Both the position numbers and the translations under genes were made by a program. Shown piece after piece: positions 1-13,080 of a DNA stretch of 64,000 bases (its first letter is position 1; the number at the start of each line of letters is the position of its first letter). The notes below the pieces were generated by a model. That model made no database searches. It saw only the letters and a program-made list of their open reading frames with translations, and was not told the origin of the DNA. The stretch is taken from assembly GCA_030141605.1 (NCBI GenBank), contig JAQGDQ010000049.1, positions 744,001 through 808,000 of the forward strand, read 5' to 3'. Source of the DNA: Tubiluchus corallicola. Lineage: Eukaryota > Priapulida > Priapulimorpha > Priapulimorphida > Tubiluchidae.

Positions 1-1452
1 GCTTATAAGAGTGGAAGGGGCACCACTCAAACCTCAACAAAAGGTGGATATGATCAGACAATATGTGATTCCGCGTTTGACATACCACTTCCGTATATGT
101 GAGGTTCATATGAATGGCCTCAAGGGAGCAGACAGGCTTATAAGATCAAGCCTAAAAAGTATACTTCATATGGCGACGGATGTCCCGAATGCATTCTTCT
201 ACATGCCAATGAAGAAGGGAGGGCTGGGATTTTCTTGACTTGAAAAGGATGTTCCTTTGATGAATGTCAAGATGCTCAGCCGATTGCAGGCCTCACCAGA
301 TCCGCTGGTGAACATGAGTGCATCTGCTCCAGTGTGGAATAGGGAGCTTGCGTGGGCTAAGAGGGTGGCGAGCCTCGAAGCCTACAGTAACGCAAAAGAC
401 ATAAATCGTGCAAAAAGGGATAACGATCGCAAACATCTATCGGCATTCAACGGTAAAGTGCATGGGAAGGGTTTTGCAGCCGTGTCTGCTGACCCACTGA
501 GTACCCATTACCTACGTAGCAGCACACTCCTGAGCGGGGGTGATTATATCTTGGTTCTCAAGATGATCACCAACTCTCTACCAGTTGGAGTTAACACCAC
601 GAGAGGACAACCCAATGCAATCAGGAGATGTCGCAGGTGCGGGAGACATGCAGAGAGTCAGGTTCACATACTTCAACAGTGCATAACAGTAAACAATGCC
701 ATATCACGAAGGCACAATGCACTGTGCGAGGTGCTCGCCGAAGCCTTGAAGGGGCAGGGCTTTACGGTCGTCAGGGAACCTTGGTTCGAGATCAACAGAA
801 CAAGGTACCACCCAGACATCCTGGCGACCAAAGGTGGTCATACGTACGTTATCGATCCGACCATCTCGGTAGCAGGAAACATCTACTCGCTTAGGGCCAG
901 GTGCAGGGACAAGGCCCTGAAGTACGAACCGATCCTCGATGCCGTCAAACAGCGGTGCGGCTCTGCCACTGCCTCGTCGCACGGCATCTGTGTGGGCTTT
1001 CGTGGGGAATGGGCAGGAGGAGAGAACGACGTTCTCCTGAAGACACTCGGTCTTCTGAACGTCAGAGCCAAACTAGTCCGCTCGGCGATTAGAGGCTCAT
1101 GTATGGTGTTTAGAAAGTTCCTGGGAAGGCAAAGGAGGGAGACCTAGGTCATCTCCTGCGCAGGATGTTACGACTCGAGTTCTTACATCCAAACGTGTGA
1201 AAGGTTTATACCTAGGGGAAATCCGACTACTCTATGAGTAGCCGGTGGATACCGTACCTTTACGGTATCGAAAAGGCGAGTTTTGTTGGGTCTGGAGAAA
1301 TCCAGTTCCCACGGAATTGACGGATGCCGTATCTTTACGGAAGAATTTGGAATTTGGCAAGTTTGACTCGAGTCAAAAGGCAACACACAGGTGAACAGAT
1401 CCGACGCTTGTGAAATCTGACAAAATAAAAAAATAAAAATAAAAAATAAGTT
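1..1452 (+). mobile_element. R2-like (RLE-type) non-LTR retrotransposon, 5'-truncated by window edge
   Basis: The segment holds the C-terminal part of a LINE polyprotein followed by an untranslated 3' region. The protein ends at 1147. The 3' region carries two strong hairpins, at 1223-1245 (10-bp stem, one mismatch) and 1249-1268 (perfect 8-bp stem). It runs into an A-rich tract at about 1421-1452, which I take as the element's 3' end; that boundary is inferred. It lies upstream of, and in the same orientation as, the ZP gene exons, probably within one of that gene's introns. The left end lies outside the window, so the insertion site and the rest of the reverse transcriptase cannot be seen. 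Confidence 0.85.
2..1147 (+). pseudogene. C-terminal region of an R2-like reverse transcriptase/endonuclease, one in-frame stop
   Basis: The frame is open on entering the window and reads through one TGA at 236-238 to a TAG at 1145-1147. Upstream of the TGA is the RT thumb region, with a PRL-type segment and the GGLGF motif. Downstream is a CCHC zinc knuckle of form C-X2-C-X8-H-X4-C (Cys codons at 629 and 638, His at 665, Cys at 680). It is followed by the restriction-enzyme-like endonuclease signature, PD at 812-817 and a second Asp at 854, spaced PD-X12-D. This order of RT, CCHC and RLE is diagnostic of the R2/R4/NeSL group of LINEs, which nick the target and prime reverse transcription from it. 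The single stop in an otherwise intact frame suggests a recently dead copy or a sequencing error. Overlapping ORFs on both strands are shadows. Confidence 0.85.
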
Positions 1453-1784
1453 AGGTTGTGGTGTTATTCTTATTGCCTTTGTTATAGTGGTTGTTATTGA
1501 TACTGTCATTGCTTTTGCGTTATTGTTGAGTTTGACTATGACAATAGTGATATTGTTGACGGTCATGGTGACAGTGATGACATTATTAGCAGTGGTGGTC
1601 ATGTTTTCAGCTGAATGACATAGCTGTGACGTTAATCAATGTCTATTACTGTTGCTGTAGTTGTTACGAGCAATCTCGTTGCTTCTACAAGTAAAAATTG
1701 AAATCAATTCGAAGTTTTCATCGGCCTAAATAAAAAGTCAATGTAAATTTGGCAAACATGCAGCTCGAATCTATGAATTTTCAG

Positions 1785-3680
1785 GATGATCACTACGCAA
1801 GGGAGTGTAACCACAGCTATAGGAGCGCCTTCCTGTTCGATGAAAATTGTTTCAGGAAAAGACCCGCTCTCTCAGCCGACAACTTTGTTGTTTCTTGGAG
1901 ACATTGCTACCATGGTATTTGAAACAACATCAGGTTAGCTACTCGTTTAATGATGGGTTTCCACATGGAGCTGAAGGCCTACTTTGGTCTATGTTATGCT
2001 CAGTTTATATATTGTATTATATTCTTATTATAATTTCAATTCATATTATAAGCATCGTACATGCTTATTTGTATTTAAACATTTGTAATTACAAGGCATC
2101 TTATGGTGATTTAAAAACACAAAAGGCAAGACGTCATTGTTCGTGCGAAAATAAAACTGCATCGTAGTCAGCTAATTCAGTGCGCTATTTAACTCAAGGA
2201 CGAAATAACTCGAGAAAAGTTTAAATTTTTATTATTGTGCGTACTAAGAAAAATCAGCATGTAACATTTGTTCAAAAGAGAGCATGACAATCATTAATTC
2301 CGCACATATTGAAACTAGTTTTCGTGAAGCAAAATGGTCAGCTTTGGTTGAAGGACCATGATTTCTTGGCATTGCATATTATTATTATTTTTTATTAAGT
2401 GGCTAGATTCAGCAGTTTGTTTATAATTCACTATGCCATTACAACTGATATCAAACTATTTCTCTTTATAGCCGCTGACGGTAGATATGACCTGTTCGTC
2501 TCCGAGTGTATCGTTCACGACGGCAGTAGCAATGGCGTCATCACACTTATCGACAATGACGGTTGTCCGCCACATCGTAAACTCATTGGACTCACCAACT
2601 ACGACAATCGACTCATAGCGGGATCGAAACTTGCTTACGCCCACTTTAAGGTTTTCAAGTTTCCAGACAAGAACAACGTTTACTTCGAGTGCAAGTGCTC
2701 TGTTTGCTTTGATGGTTGCAACAGGGTGAGTGTTGAGTATCACCTATTTATAGGTTTGCAATTTTTATATGATTTGCATTGTTGCAGGTTTACTGCTTAC
2801 TAATTTTGTCCAAAAGTTAACTCATAACTTTCGTTAACTTCATAAATAGTAATAACGTAGTTTTAGCAGTGATCAATAGTATTATGTCGTGATTACTAAA
2901 TAAAATAATAAAGATGTTGGAGACGATGACGACTATGAAAACGATGACGATGATGATTATACTATTATACTTTTTACTTCAAGCAAAATGCCCATGTCCA
3001 AATATTTACACAGTTACAGATAAAACTAAGACAAAAGTGACATAAAATAATTACAAATTGCATACTTGATGATGACGATAACGATAACAATGACGACAAC
3101 TACGGCAATGACGGCAATCATGATAACAATCACAATGTATTATAATACTGGTGGCGTAAGCTGTAGTCATTATGATAACAAATGGATGGATGATAATAAT
3201 GAATCAGAATGTTACTGTCAGTGACTAAGGAGACGATTAAAAATTTCTTGTTTATTGTTTAGCCCGTCTGCGCAGGCGTCCCCGGAAAACGTAGAAGAAG
3301 AGAAGCTAATGAAGTAGAGACAGCACCTCAACAAGGCAACAACGTCACCATGGAACTATTCAACGCAATCACTGTAGTAGTACCTCCAGATGCAAGTAAG
3401 TGTAAACTCAACACTGAGAAATAACCTCTTTAGTCTGTGAAGATTTTCACTCTTTGGAAGAAATTTAATGTTTTAATTTTTTCGTTTTTATCCGTCCATT
3501 TCTCTGAGAAAACAATAAATAAACTTATGTAACTTTTATAAACTAAACTAAACTTTTGTAAAAACTATAATCTAGTTATATATTACGTACGGTTTTCCGT
3601 GACAACGAAGCCAGTTAGAACGGCTAATGCGTAGCAACTCTTTGCATGTTTAGAATTATTTGAGCTTAGCAGCTGACTCG

Positions 3681-3727
<47 letters not shown>

Positions 3728-5463
3728 TCGTAGACAGTAATCAATGCATTCCATAATATTTTTGTTGCCATCTGAATGTAACACTTTTCTAATGAATTCA
3801 AAACAGATCTACAACCAGATTTCTAGCCAATGTAAGCAATCAGTTCTCTTAATGAGCCCTTCAACGCTTTTTCTGTGGCATGGTAGACATTGAACTTAAA
3901 CTTGATAATAAACTTTATAAAGTTATCAAAACAACAAAGGCGTCAACAATTTTTTTTCGCCTAAAGTCGTAAAACACCACGATTCAGTTTCATGTGTTTT
4001 CACTCTGACGTGGAATAACATTACAATGATATAGGCCTAAATTAACCCTTTCTTATAAGTTGTCCCTTTCCTATGCAAAGATAATTTATTGGATTTATTC
4101 GACGACGTAGAAGCATAGGCGTACGAGGGGGAGGGGTAGTAACGTGGAAGCGGTAGCCTTAAAAGAGCACACGAATTGCACATTTTCAGGGCAAACAATT
4201 CTGCACTATCAGAGCAAAGTTAAAGATTTGAATCTTAAAAAGTTGCTTACGTGGTGAACAAGCTTTTTACTGGCTGCTGTTAAAGTAATTCTAGTACAAC
4301 AAACTGTTTTTCTTAGCTTTTTAAGTTAATCATAGTACGTTCATTAATCTTCTTATTTCCTTGCATCGCTAGATTAATAAAAAGTGCTTTTTAATTTAAA
4401 ATAGTACCAGGGTGGGACGAGGGACTAAATGAGTGGTCACGGCATGCTTCAAAGGGGGACCTTTGTTGAGTAATAAACAAAAAACATCAATGATGCAACG
4501 AAAGACAACATGCTCATCGGAACGTTTAGCGTCCATTTGTCACCCATTCTGGGTCACTATGGACGTCTTAATCAGTAACGAAAATTTATTGATGTAGTAA
4601 AATAATAACAAAGCAACCCCTCATTTATGTCCTTACTTTCTCTAGCACACATTCTTAGATAATGTTAATTTGCTGATTTTCGTAATCACGCCAGGGAAAC
4701 GTTGTATGAATTTTGTATGTAAACTTAATTTGTACAAAGTATGATGGCATAGTCATTATTTTTTATTATAATTTTTTATTTCAAATCTGCTTTACGCCAT
4801 CATACCTTCGTTCCATGACGATGGATGGTGTATATGATTTGATTAAAAACTTCTTACAATAATCATTAGAAGTATATGATTCTTTTCATTATATTTTCTG
4901 TCACCGAGTGCAGGTTCCAATTTGGAACGTGTGGAAGTGTATAAAATACTTATATACTTCCTCATATTTAGAATGCATCAAATAAATTCATTGACACTAA
5001 AATAATTATTACTTACAGTACTTGCACTATGTATATTTTGCACTATTACGCAAATGCCGAGATCAAACTGATATCTCGAATTTAACACAGTAATGTATAT
5101 GCATTCTATTACAGTGTAATAATAATAATAACCTTGTTACGCTCTCTAGCGGAAAATTAAACACGTGTCGTTATTTGACTTGCAGAACCCCAAGAGGGAG
5201 AAGAAAGCAAGTTACCGAAGCCGTTTTTTGAACGTCTGCCAGTCACATACAACCGAGATGAAGACACTTGTACCAACGCTGGGTACCTCATCATTGCAGT
5301 GGTACTTCTGGGTCTCCTAGCTCTACTGTTCATGACCTTAGCTGCTTTCTTCTACCACAAGGCCACGCACAAACGCAAGGTTCAAGAAGATCTACATGAA
5401 AGCTCACTCTATTCCAGCCAGTATATGAGCAGCAGGGCTTCTACGCCACTAGCAAAGTATTAA
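1785..5463 (+). CDS. ZP-domain single-pass membrane protein, C-terminal exons only (5' partial)
   Basis: Four exons join in phase: 1785-1933, 2472-2725, 3263-3395 and 5186-5463 (TAA). They encode the ZP-C half of a zona pellucida module, starting near a Cys-Ser-Met-Lys segment and continuing through FVSEC, DNDGCP and the Cys-rich FECKC...C...CNRPVCAG block. A tetrabasic furin-type site (KRRRR, exon 3) follows. The last exon supplies a hydrophobic segment of about 24 residues (AGYLIIAVVLLGLLALLF onward) and a cytoplasmic tail of about 40 residues rich in Ser and Lys. This is the usual order for ZP proteins, which are cleaved before the membrane anchor and polymerise into extracellular matrices. 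The first exon seen begins in phase 2, so ZP-N and any upstream domains lie before the window, beyond the R2-like insertion. The specific family member cannot be named. A possible ATTAAA poly(A) signal lies near 5700. Confidence 0.88.
3684..3724. repeat. (AG)n microsatellite
   Basis: About 20 perfect AG dinucleotides in the third intron of the ZP gene. The overlapping minus-strand ORF with a Leu-Ser run is an artefact of this repeat. Confidence 0.97.
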
Positions 5464-8400
5464 ATTCTCTGATGATTAAAACTAGAACCAATGTCAACTT
5501 TATACACGAGAAAATTTGTCATACATATGAACTATTCCAAAAAAACAGTTACTGAACTGTGTAATGTGCTGGTTAGGTGTTAAGCAACACACTAAACGGC
5601 ATAACTATCGTCTGCCAATAGAACCATCTAACACTATATACAATTTACTCAGCTTCTGCCACCATTGTTAATAATTGTATGTAGTGTACAAAAATGCTCA
5701 ATTAAAGTTTCAAAAGGAATTGTATATTTGTACAATGTAGATATAATTGAAGAAAGCTTTTTATTTGATTGCTTATGTAGCAAATGAGCTCCATCGCTCA
5801 CGTTTCAATGCTGCCATATATGGCATGAGATAACAAATCTATAATTCATTTTTACGTACAGATTTGTAATTAGGCAGGTCTGTTTTGTTTAGGGAAATAC
5901 CAACATCAGAAAAAGTTGGACAAGTTTTTTAGAACATTAAAAGATTCATGTGCCCAAGTTTACGGGATCTGTTACGAATGTTTGTATTCAAAACAACTTA
6001 TTGACATTGTAAACTCTTCGCAAAAGGTTATTGTGATATGTAATTAGTGTTATTTTTAACTACTTAATGGTAAAAATTTATGGTATTAATGGCTGTAATA
6101 AGCTCAAACTTTGCATACACGTATACTCGATCACTACATTTTTCAAGTAGATGTAAGAAGTATACTATAACAACTAGTACAGGATGTTTCAAAACAGGGA
6201 AAGAAAATGTTGTTCTCCTAGATTGTTTAGATTGTGTTGAGCTAAGATTGTGATTACATTTTGTGTTGAAATACTAATTTAATTGATTTGTTGTCTTACA
6301 AAATATTTTTCTCAAACTTTTGTTGTAGATATCATTTCTAGTGCAGTATGTGTATAAAACACAATGTATTCTTCAAACGGTTGTAGTTTACAAAGAACGG
6401 ATAACTATTCTAATTATTGGTTTTGCCTGATAACATTTGTTTGCGTAATTGGTTTATTTATTTATTATTTATTTTTTGGGAAAAAAGTTGACCAATACAA
6501 GCTCGGTACAAAAATTAGTTGATGCCTGTAAAATGCATTGAGCTTATGTTTGGGAAATATGTAATTCTAATCTTGTAAAAAGTATTTTTATGTAAAATCT
6601 GTTTTGATTGTGATAACATTCTTGTTAATCGATAAAAATAAAACAAAACGTGGGAAATTTTATTTTATATAACAAGCAAGTTTGTGTGTTTTGCACTTGC
6701 CAAATTTGCACAATGGTTTCAAGGCTGTGGATCAATTCATTGGCACGGAACTCAGCAAACAAACGAACAGACAAAAATAATAACAAATAGTTTTTAAACA
6801 TAATGTTCAATAATTAAGACAGCTGTAGTCAAAGTCAGCAAAACAAATAATGACAACAATCACTGATTTTATTAATGATTGCTTCAGAAAAGCATTGGTT
6901 GAGGTAGCAGCATCTGGAAATTGACAATACCTTTATGATTGCATAGCAGCAGGCTATAAGTTGCACGGTTAGTGCTATTCAAACTAGTTTTTTAATGGAT
7001 CACAACAAATTAACAAAAGAAAACCGCATTCAGATTACAACTACATTTGCCAAAGAAAGAGTTCCTGGTGATCTAGCACTTGCTGACCATCCAATTAGGG
7101 GCCATCCACATATAAAAATATCACGTTTATGCTAGGTAGGCGGCAGGAGACATGATAATGCCATTATAACGCAATGTAGGTAGGTGATTTAGTCATGATA
7201 TCGTTATCTGACTTCATGCTTTTTTTACATGTGCATGCCAGAATCAGTTACCACAGGTGAAAAATAACACACTGTAACTTTCCTCAGATACATGCCAGTT
7301 GAATGTGCACACTGCCTAGTGTTAACTGCCTATAGTTTCACAGAAAGGTGTAAGTGATGTTGTTGCCTGTCCTTGGGAAGAAGGAGAATAAAATGTACAA
7401 AAAACTACATGGGTGTGATATCGATATCAGTATAAAGGGTTAGTAGGGCATATGATAACGCCATTATAATGCAAGATAGGTAGGTTCTTGAAATCGGCCA
7501 AAATTTGATATCTTTATACGTCAATGGCCTCTTTATGATCAAATTTGATGATGCCTTACGTTGACACAAACAGCATTGAAAGAAATGTCAAAAAATAATA
7601 CAAGAAAAACAGTTTAAATCATTGACATTTCAGCCTGGCTTGAGACACATGCCTTGACACATAAGATCAAGAATTGCTGGCATGGCATAATAGACCAAAT
7701 AGTTTCACCTACAATAACTGATGTAATGTACAGAATTCTCAAAAAACTCACTCTTTTCAGTGTTAACTCACTCACTGACTATAAATTTCATAAATATGCG
7801 TTATTCAAAATTCATTTATCAACAAAATACCAATGAGACAGTTCACAGCCGCATAATACTTTGTACAACATCAGAAATCAGAAGTATTGTACAATACACT
7901 TAGTGCATAATTATGATCATGACGATTTGGGTGCAATAAAGTGGGATAAAATACAATTGTGTATTATTTTTCTAGAAAAAATACCGTTTCTACACTATTT
8001 TCAACAATGCAACATCTCCTGGACAATGCACCCTGGCCAGTCAGTAGTAAATATGTCACAAAGCAGTAAAATTTAACTGGCACTCAGCAAAGTGTATCCC
8101 TTTTGCTAGGAATGAATGTGGCCTTAATCGTGGACAGGGCGGGTTAGTAATTGATCAATAAGCTAATCTTCTTCCCACTTGTCGAACTTTTGCCCCAGAA
8201 CAATTTTCCAAAGTTGGCAGAAACACAAGGCCCTGGGTTGGACTGCTTTCTGATTTTCTATGACTCTAACTTCACTCTTCATGATTACGAAGTCCACATT
8301 TCATTAGCTAAAAGAATTAGTAGCAACACTGGCATAAAAATAAAAAACATAAAAATGAAAAAATAAACATACATAAAAATCTGCCTAAAAATTAAGCCAC

Positions 8401-8603
8401 GCAGAATGAGTAGTTTTATCAAAAAAAGCAATTAGTTTTGTTAAGATTTTACTTATATCTTTTGTAATAACAATAACAATCAAAATAATTTTGCAAACAT
8501 TTTTCGATGCCAGCTAGACAAGCAAAACAATGATGTATAAAAATAGCAAAATAAACACATTAAGCACACACTGTACAATTACTCATGCAAACAGAATACA
8601 CAG
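5464..8603. other. Intergenic region between convergent ZP and RPE genes
   Basis: AT-rich sequence that must contain the 3' UTRs of both flanking genes. Several ORFs of 60-71 codons are present (for example 7654-7836 and 8151-8366), but none has recognisable protein similarity or plausible splice context. The only structure I see is a diverged direct repeat of about 45 bp at about 7140-7190 and 7448-7495, both copies containing a GCCATTATAA core and TAGGTAGGT. Confidence 0.6.
7140..7495. repeat. Diverged direct repeat pair, about 308 bp apart
   Basis: Two copies, about 7140-7190 and 7448-7495, share a CATATGATAAYGCC-like segment, ATTATAAYGCAA and TAGGTAGGT. They may be the remains of a dispersed element or a local duplication; no terminal inverted repeats could be assigned. 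Confidence 0.5.
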
Positions 8604-11600
8604 CTATCGTTCTAGTTGAGATTTCTGAATATTATCTGATACCCGGGTTCTCATAAACTGCATGGCTTGTGCAGGGTTGCTACTGTTAATCAATGCAGAT
8701 CCAGATACTATCATATTTGCACCCGCCTATGAACGAAAACAAGAAAACTGGTGAATTAAGTCATACATTCACCTAAAAATATGTTATAATCTCCCTCTTA
8801 GCATGTCTAGGAGCAAAAGGAGCAAAAAACATTGTTGCTGTCATAGAGTTAAAAAAAACCCAGCTCTACAGTAAAAGTGATTTAAGTAGACTAGTGTCAA
8901 CAAGAGCATTCTCTTAAAACATGTAATTTACAATAGTGATGTTTTGTGTGCTCCAAGATTTTTGCCCAATGAAATTTTAATGTATGTCACATGTATATAT
9001 TTTAATTTTTGTTGATTGTAAGTTTTGTAAATTGTAAGTTTATGTTTCATAATTAGTTTTTTACAAATTGTATTTTTAAAGCTTAAGACTACAGCTACGA
9101 GCTGAAATAAAGAACAAAATAAATAAACAATAGCTAGCACCAATGTAGGTCCTTATGCATTTTGATTTTTCTGTTGCATATATCAATTTTTTAAGTCTTC
9201 TCATATATATTGTGTCTAAGTTCCTATCCTTTTAGGTACAAGGCTGCAATATGCTTTTCAATTAATATGATACTTCACTGCCTACAGGACTGTAACCTTG
9301 AGAACTTAAAGAATAATGTCAATGAATTTTTATTTAGACTTCCAATTTCATAAGGCTTTTTACAGAGTAAAGAGATTCATCGACATTGATGTACCCACAT
9401 TATACATGTTTGGATTAACCAGTATTGTCAGTATTTCATTCTTTTTATTTCATAATCACTTATACTGATTTGGGAATTTCTTTGAAACAATCCTGTTAAA
9501 AAATGAAATGTTTACCTCAGCACATAGCTCGATATTTTCTGTGCTAACACCACCATCTACTTCAATGTCAATATCTTTAAAATTTTCGCGTAAATATTGC
9601 ACCTAGAAGCAGAATAAACAAACATTATTACATTCAAATGTGCATCACAAGCACTTTCAACCAAAGTGATTATAACATTTGTTTTTTCATATTTATTAAT
9701 ACATGCCTGTACTTGATGATTACTAATTTTTTACATAACAAGAAAAACTTTATGTGAAGAAGCAACACAATATTCTTTAGTGTAGAAAACCTCCAACTTA
9801 GATCTTAAAGCAGGTTCGGTGAAACTTTTTGCCAATTTTGCACCGATAACTCAGCTCCAGCACACTGCAACCTGGAAGTCAGCATTCCATAGCAAGGCCT
9901 ACTCAACAATGATATTTTTGGTGAAACAAAAGTCTAGCTCAAAATTAAGGCTAATCCTCTAAAATGAATCATTAACTAAACCATGAACATTTAGATGCAC
10001 GTACATACTCTCTCTATGAGATAGACAGCCTGAACCAGCATGGTGCATGAAACTTCCCAAAGAGAGTATTGAACTTAGGCAGATAAGGACCACTGATGCA
10101 AAGCACATGAAAATGGTATGTAACAAAATAAAAAACAAAGAAAAACAAAAAGTAACAATTTCTTCACTGAAAACATTAATTAACATTTACCTAATAATAA
10201 CAGCAGTAAAATAATGCAATAATAATGTGATGTAACTTATTAGTAAAGTATGGTGAAATCTTTATCACCGCAAAGGCTGTTATTTGAGCAAAACGAAAAA
10301 TTGCAGTTGCTGACTGAGTAAAATACAATCCTTCCTAATCACTAGTTTATTTATGTGAATCAATTTCTGTTAGTATAAAGTTGGCACAGATGCAAACCTG
10401 GAAGTAATCAAAAATTTCGAGACATCCTAAACAACCTACTTTTTGGCAAAACAAATCATCTTATAAGAATCTATATTGTCCACACTGTACCTTGGACATC
10501 ATATCTGCCATAAATGCTTGTCCACCGAAACCTGGCTCAACCGTCATAACTAGCACCATGTCAGCTTCTTCAACATATGGCACAACAACTTCTACTGGTG
10601 TCTTCGGCTTGATTCCCACTCCACACTGAATAAAAGTTTCAAACTATTTTATTAAGCTTATTTAAAATCTAATGTCCATCACATAAAGTGTATAAGACAT
10701 GCAGCAAACCCCATACATAACCGTCATTATTTTGTATAACTTAATTAATTAATGCCTACATCAATTTATAGATAAAAATGACATTATTTTCAAGACTGCA
10801 ACTTATAAATCAGCTTTGTATGAAAATAACATCCTGAAGACCAGTGTCTTCAAGCCAATTATAAAGCAATTTTCTGCAAAAAAAATTTGCTAATGTTTGT
10901 GTTGAACACTTGATTAATAATAAATAATCCAGAGTAACTTCGCACTGTACCATGTCCGTCTGTATGGTTTACCAATTAAGTATCATTTATATGTTGAAAC
11001 TTTTATGTTTTTAAGGCCCATGTTATATTGTTTAAACATTTGTGTTGATTAATCTTTGCTTAACATCATGTTTTTTTAATGTTTAAACACTGGTTTACCA
11101 ACACAATAAATACATTTTCAATTTTACTGACCATTTACATTTTTATTCCTTTGTGTGGTTGTACAGTTAGGGGCCCCAACGCACTGTTTGCCCGTGGTCC
11201 TATAATGCTAGACGGTCCTGTTGATCACTATAATCATTATCATAAACATGTTATTGCTAATGACTCTAAAACTAACCTGGTACTAATTATCAAGTAGACT
11301 CAGTATTTTGATTTCATCAACACTTGAATAGGGGGTTAAAGTGAATGCTGAATTTAATTTCTAGTTATAAATAATGAGTATAGCAGGCAAGAAACAGTTT
11401 TTCCATTATTATACTTAAGAAACTACACAGAACATCAAAGTGTAACTTCAGAACCTTCATTCCGGCCTCATGCACTTTCCTAATCAGTTCATGACCATCC
11501 TTGGCTGCTTCAACATGAAATGTATATTGCTGTGCACCAGCATCTGCCATGGGTTCTATCCACTAAAAACATTTTAAATACTATAATATACATGTACTTT

Positions 11601-12589
11601 CTTATCAAAAATCCATGTAAAGTGATTAATACATATAAACTCCGAAATTAAATTAGCATCATCAAAACAAAAATTTTTACTGGATTAAAAGAAGTTGTAA
11701 ATAACATGCACAGTTTCAAACAAAGAACGTGTGAATAGGTATATGAATGTAAAGTAACGAATAAGTGAATAAACAAACAAAGAAATGAGCAAATTATGGG
11801 CTTAAAACAAATGAGTAAATAAACAAACTATGAATAAATAAATAAATAATAAAACAAATACATAAAAAATGAAGAAACGTATAAAAAGTAAATAGAAAAT
11901 ATTTAAAAAGTAGATTTAATCTTGTTCGTGTAATCATGATTACATAATCACTTAACCAGAAGTCGGAATATTTTTGAAATTAATAATATTATAATTAATT
12001 TTGCAAAATGATTAAAATTGACTTTACAAAATGTCGACTCTCAAGTGAACACTGACTTACATAAAGAATTTACTCAGGTGAGTAAGAACAAACTTTTTTA
12101 ATTTTCATCTTCACCCCTTGGTCTAAAATTCGCCTCCTAAGCTGTCTATATTTATTTTTACATCAGAGCAAGAGTTCCATTATTTTGATAATTTTTACAA
12201 GGGCCTTAACATGACAAATGCCAAAAGACAGTTAACAAGTGTATCTGAAACACTACAATAAGATCAGATAAAAAGATCAGTATAACTGATTTTGTTCATT
12301 TAACAAACAGAAGTAAACATAAACAAGTACGTATATTAACACATACTTTTTCTGGCTCCGACACCATCATATGCATATCAAAAAATGCAACTGGAATTTT
12401 ACGTCTTAAGCACTTAATTACTGGATGGCCAATAGTGAGATTTGGCACAAAGTGGCCATCCATAACATCTAGATGCAGATAGTCAGCCCCAGCATCAAGA
12501 AAACGCTGCGATTCTGATGCCAAGTCAGCTAAATCAGCATTTAAAATCGACGGACCTATTAAAGCATGTACTTCCTTGGGCGCAGCCAT
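8604..12589 (-). CDS. RPE: Ribulose-phosphate 3-epimerase
   Basis: Interconverts D-ribulose 5-phosphate and D-xylulose 5-phosphate in the cytosolic pentose phosphate pathway. Five exons (coding order 12589-12347, 11562-11455, 10625-10491, 9602-9516, 8726-8604) give a 231-residue protein, close to the roughly 228 residues of animal RPE. It is a TIM barrel. Visible motifs are [12 protein letters not shown] at residues 12-23, [12 protein letters not shown] at 39-50 with metal ligand His39 and catalytic Asp41, His73 in FFDMHMMV, the phosphate-binding [10 protein letters not shown] segment in exon 3, EVDGGV with the second catalytic Asp178 in exon 4, and [10 protein letters not shown] in exon 5. 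All introns are GT-AG and all junctions phase 0. The donor after exon 2 is weak (GTTCTG) but is required by the reading frame and conservation. The gene is divergent from the ubiquitin-eL40 gene, with a decayed LINE between them, and convergent with the ZP gene. Confidence 0.96.
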
Positions 12590-13080
12590 GTTGACCGTTC
12601 TGTGACCCTACGTGGTTGATCGGTTCTCATTATTTATTTTAGCATTTTTTAACAAGCATTAATAAAAACTTATTTAATAAAAGTGTACTTTAGAAATAGA
12701 GTATTCTTTAATAAAGACAATTTATTGCTTTTGATTTTAGCGCTATAATTGTCTTTTTATTTAAATTTGCATGGTGCTGCCACTAAACGTCCTTTTCTAA
12801 TCTAATGGTGTCTGAGAGTAAATTGATTAATTTATCAATAATTTTGTTGTCACTGTTATTCTAATAATAATGCTAATTACAATTCACGTGCTGGGTTTAG
12901 CAATTGTATTATTATAGACGCAGTATATTTGTTCATAAAAAGATGTTTATTATGGTTTGTAGTTTCCTACAATAGTTCTGTACTGTAGGAAAATCACATG
13001 ATTAGGTTTTAGGTTCTGATCAGTTACGTAACTACAACAAAGTACAAGGCTTTTGGTATCGTTGCTGGTGTAAATTTGAA
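12590..13080. other. Upstream region of RPE, no gene seen
   Basis: AT-rich flank 5' of RPE, expected to hold its promoter and 5' UTR. I recognise no specific elements and no coding potential. Confidence 0.5.

Noticed and set aside
704-1092. Overlapping ORFs on both strands within the RLE endonuclease region
   Set aside because: They are shadows of the genuine frame carrying the CCHC and PD...D motifs.
1183-1602. 139-codon minus-strand ORF
   Set aside because: It overlaps the LINE 3' UTR and simple GTT/ATT-rich sequence; the Thr/Asn-rich translation is low complexity.
8151-8366. 71-codon ORF downstream of RPE
   Set aside because: No recognisable motif; ends in a low-complexity Lys/Ile run.
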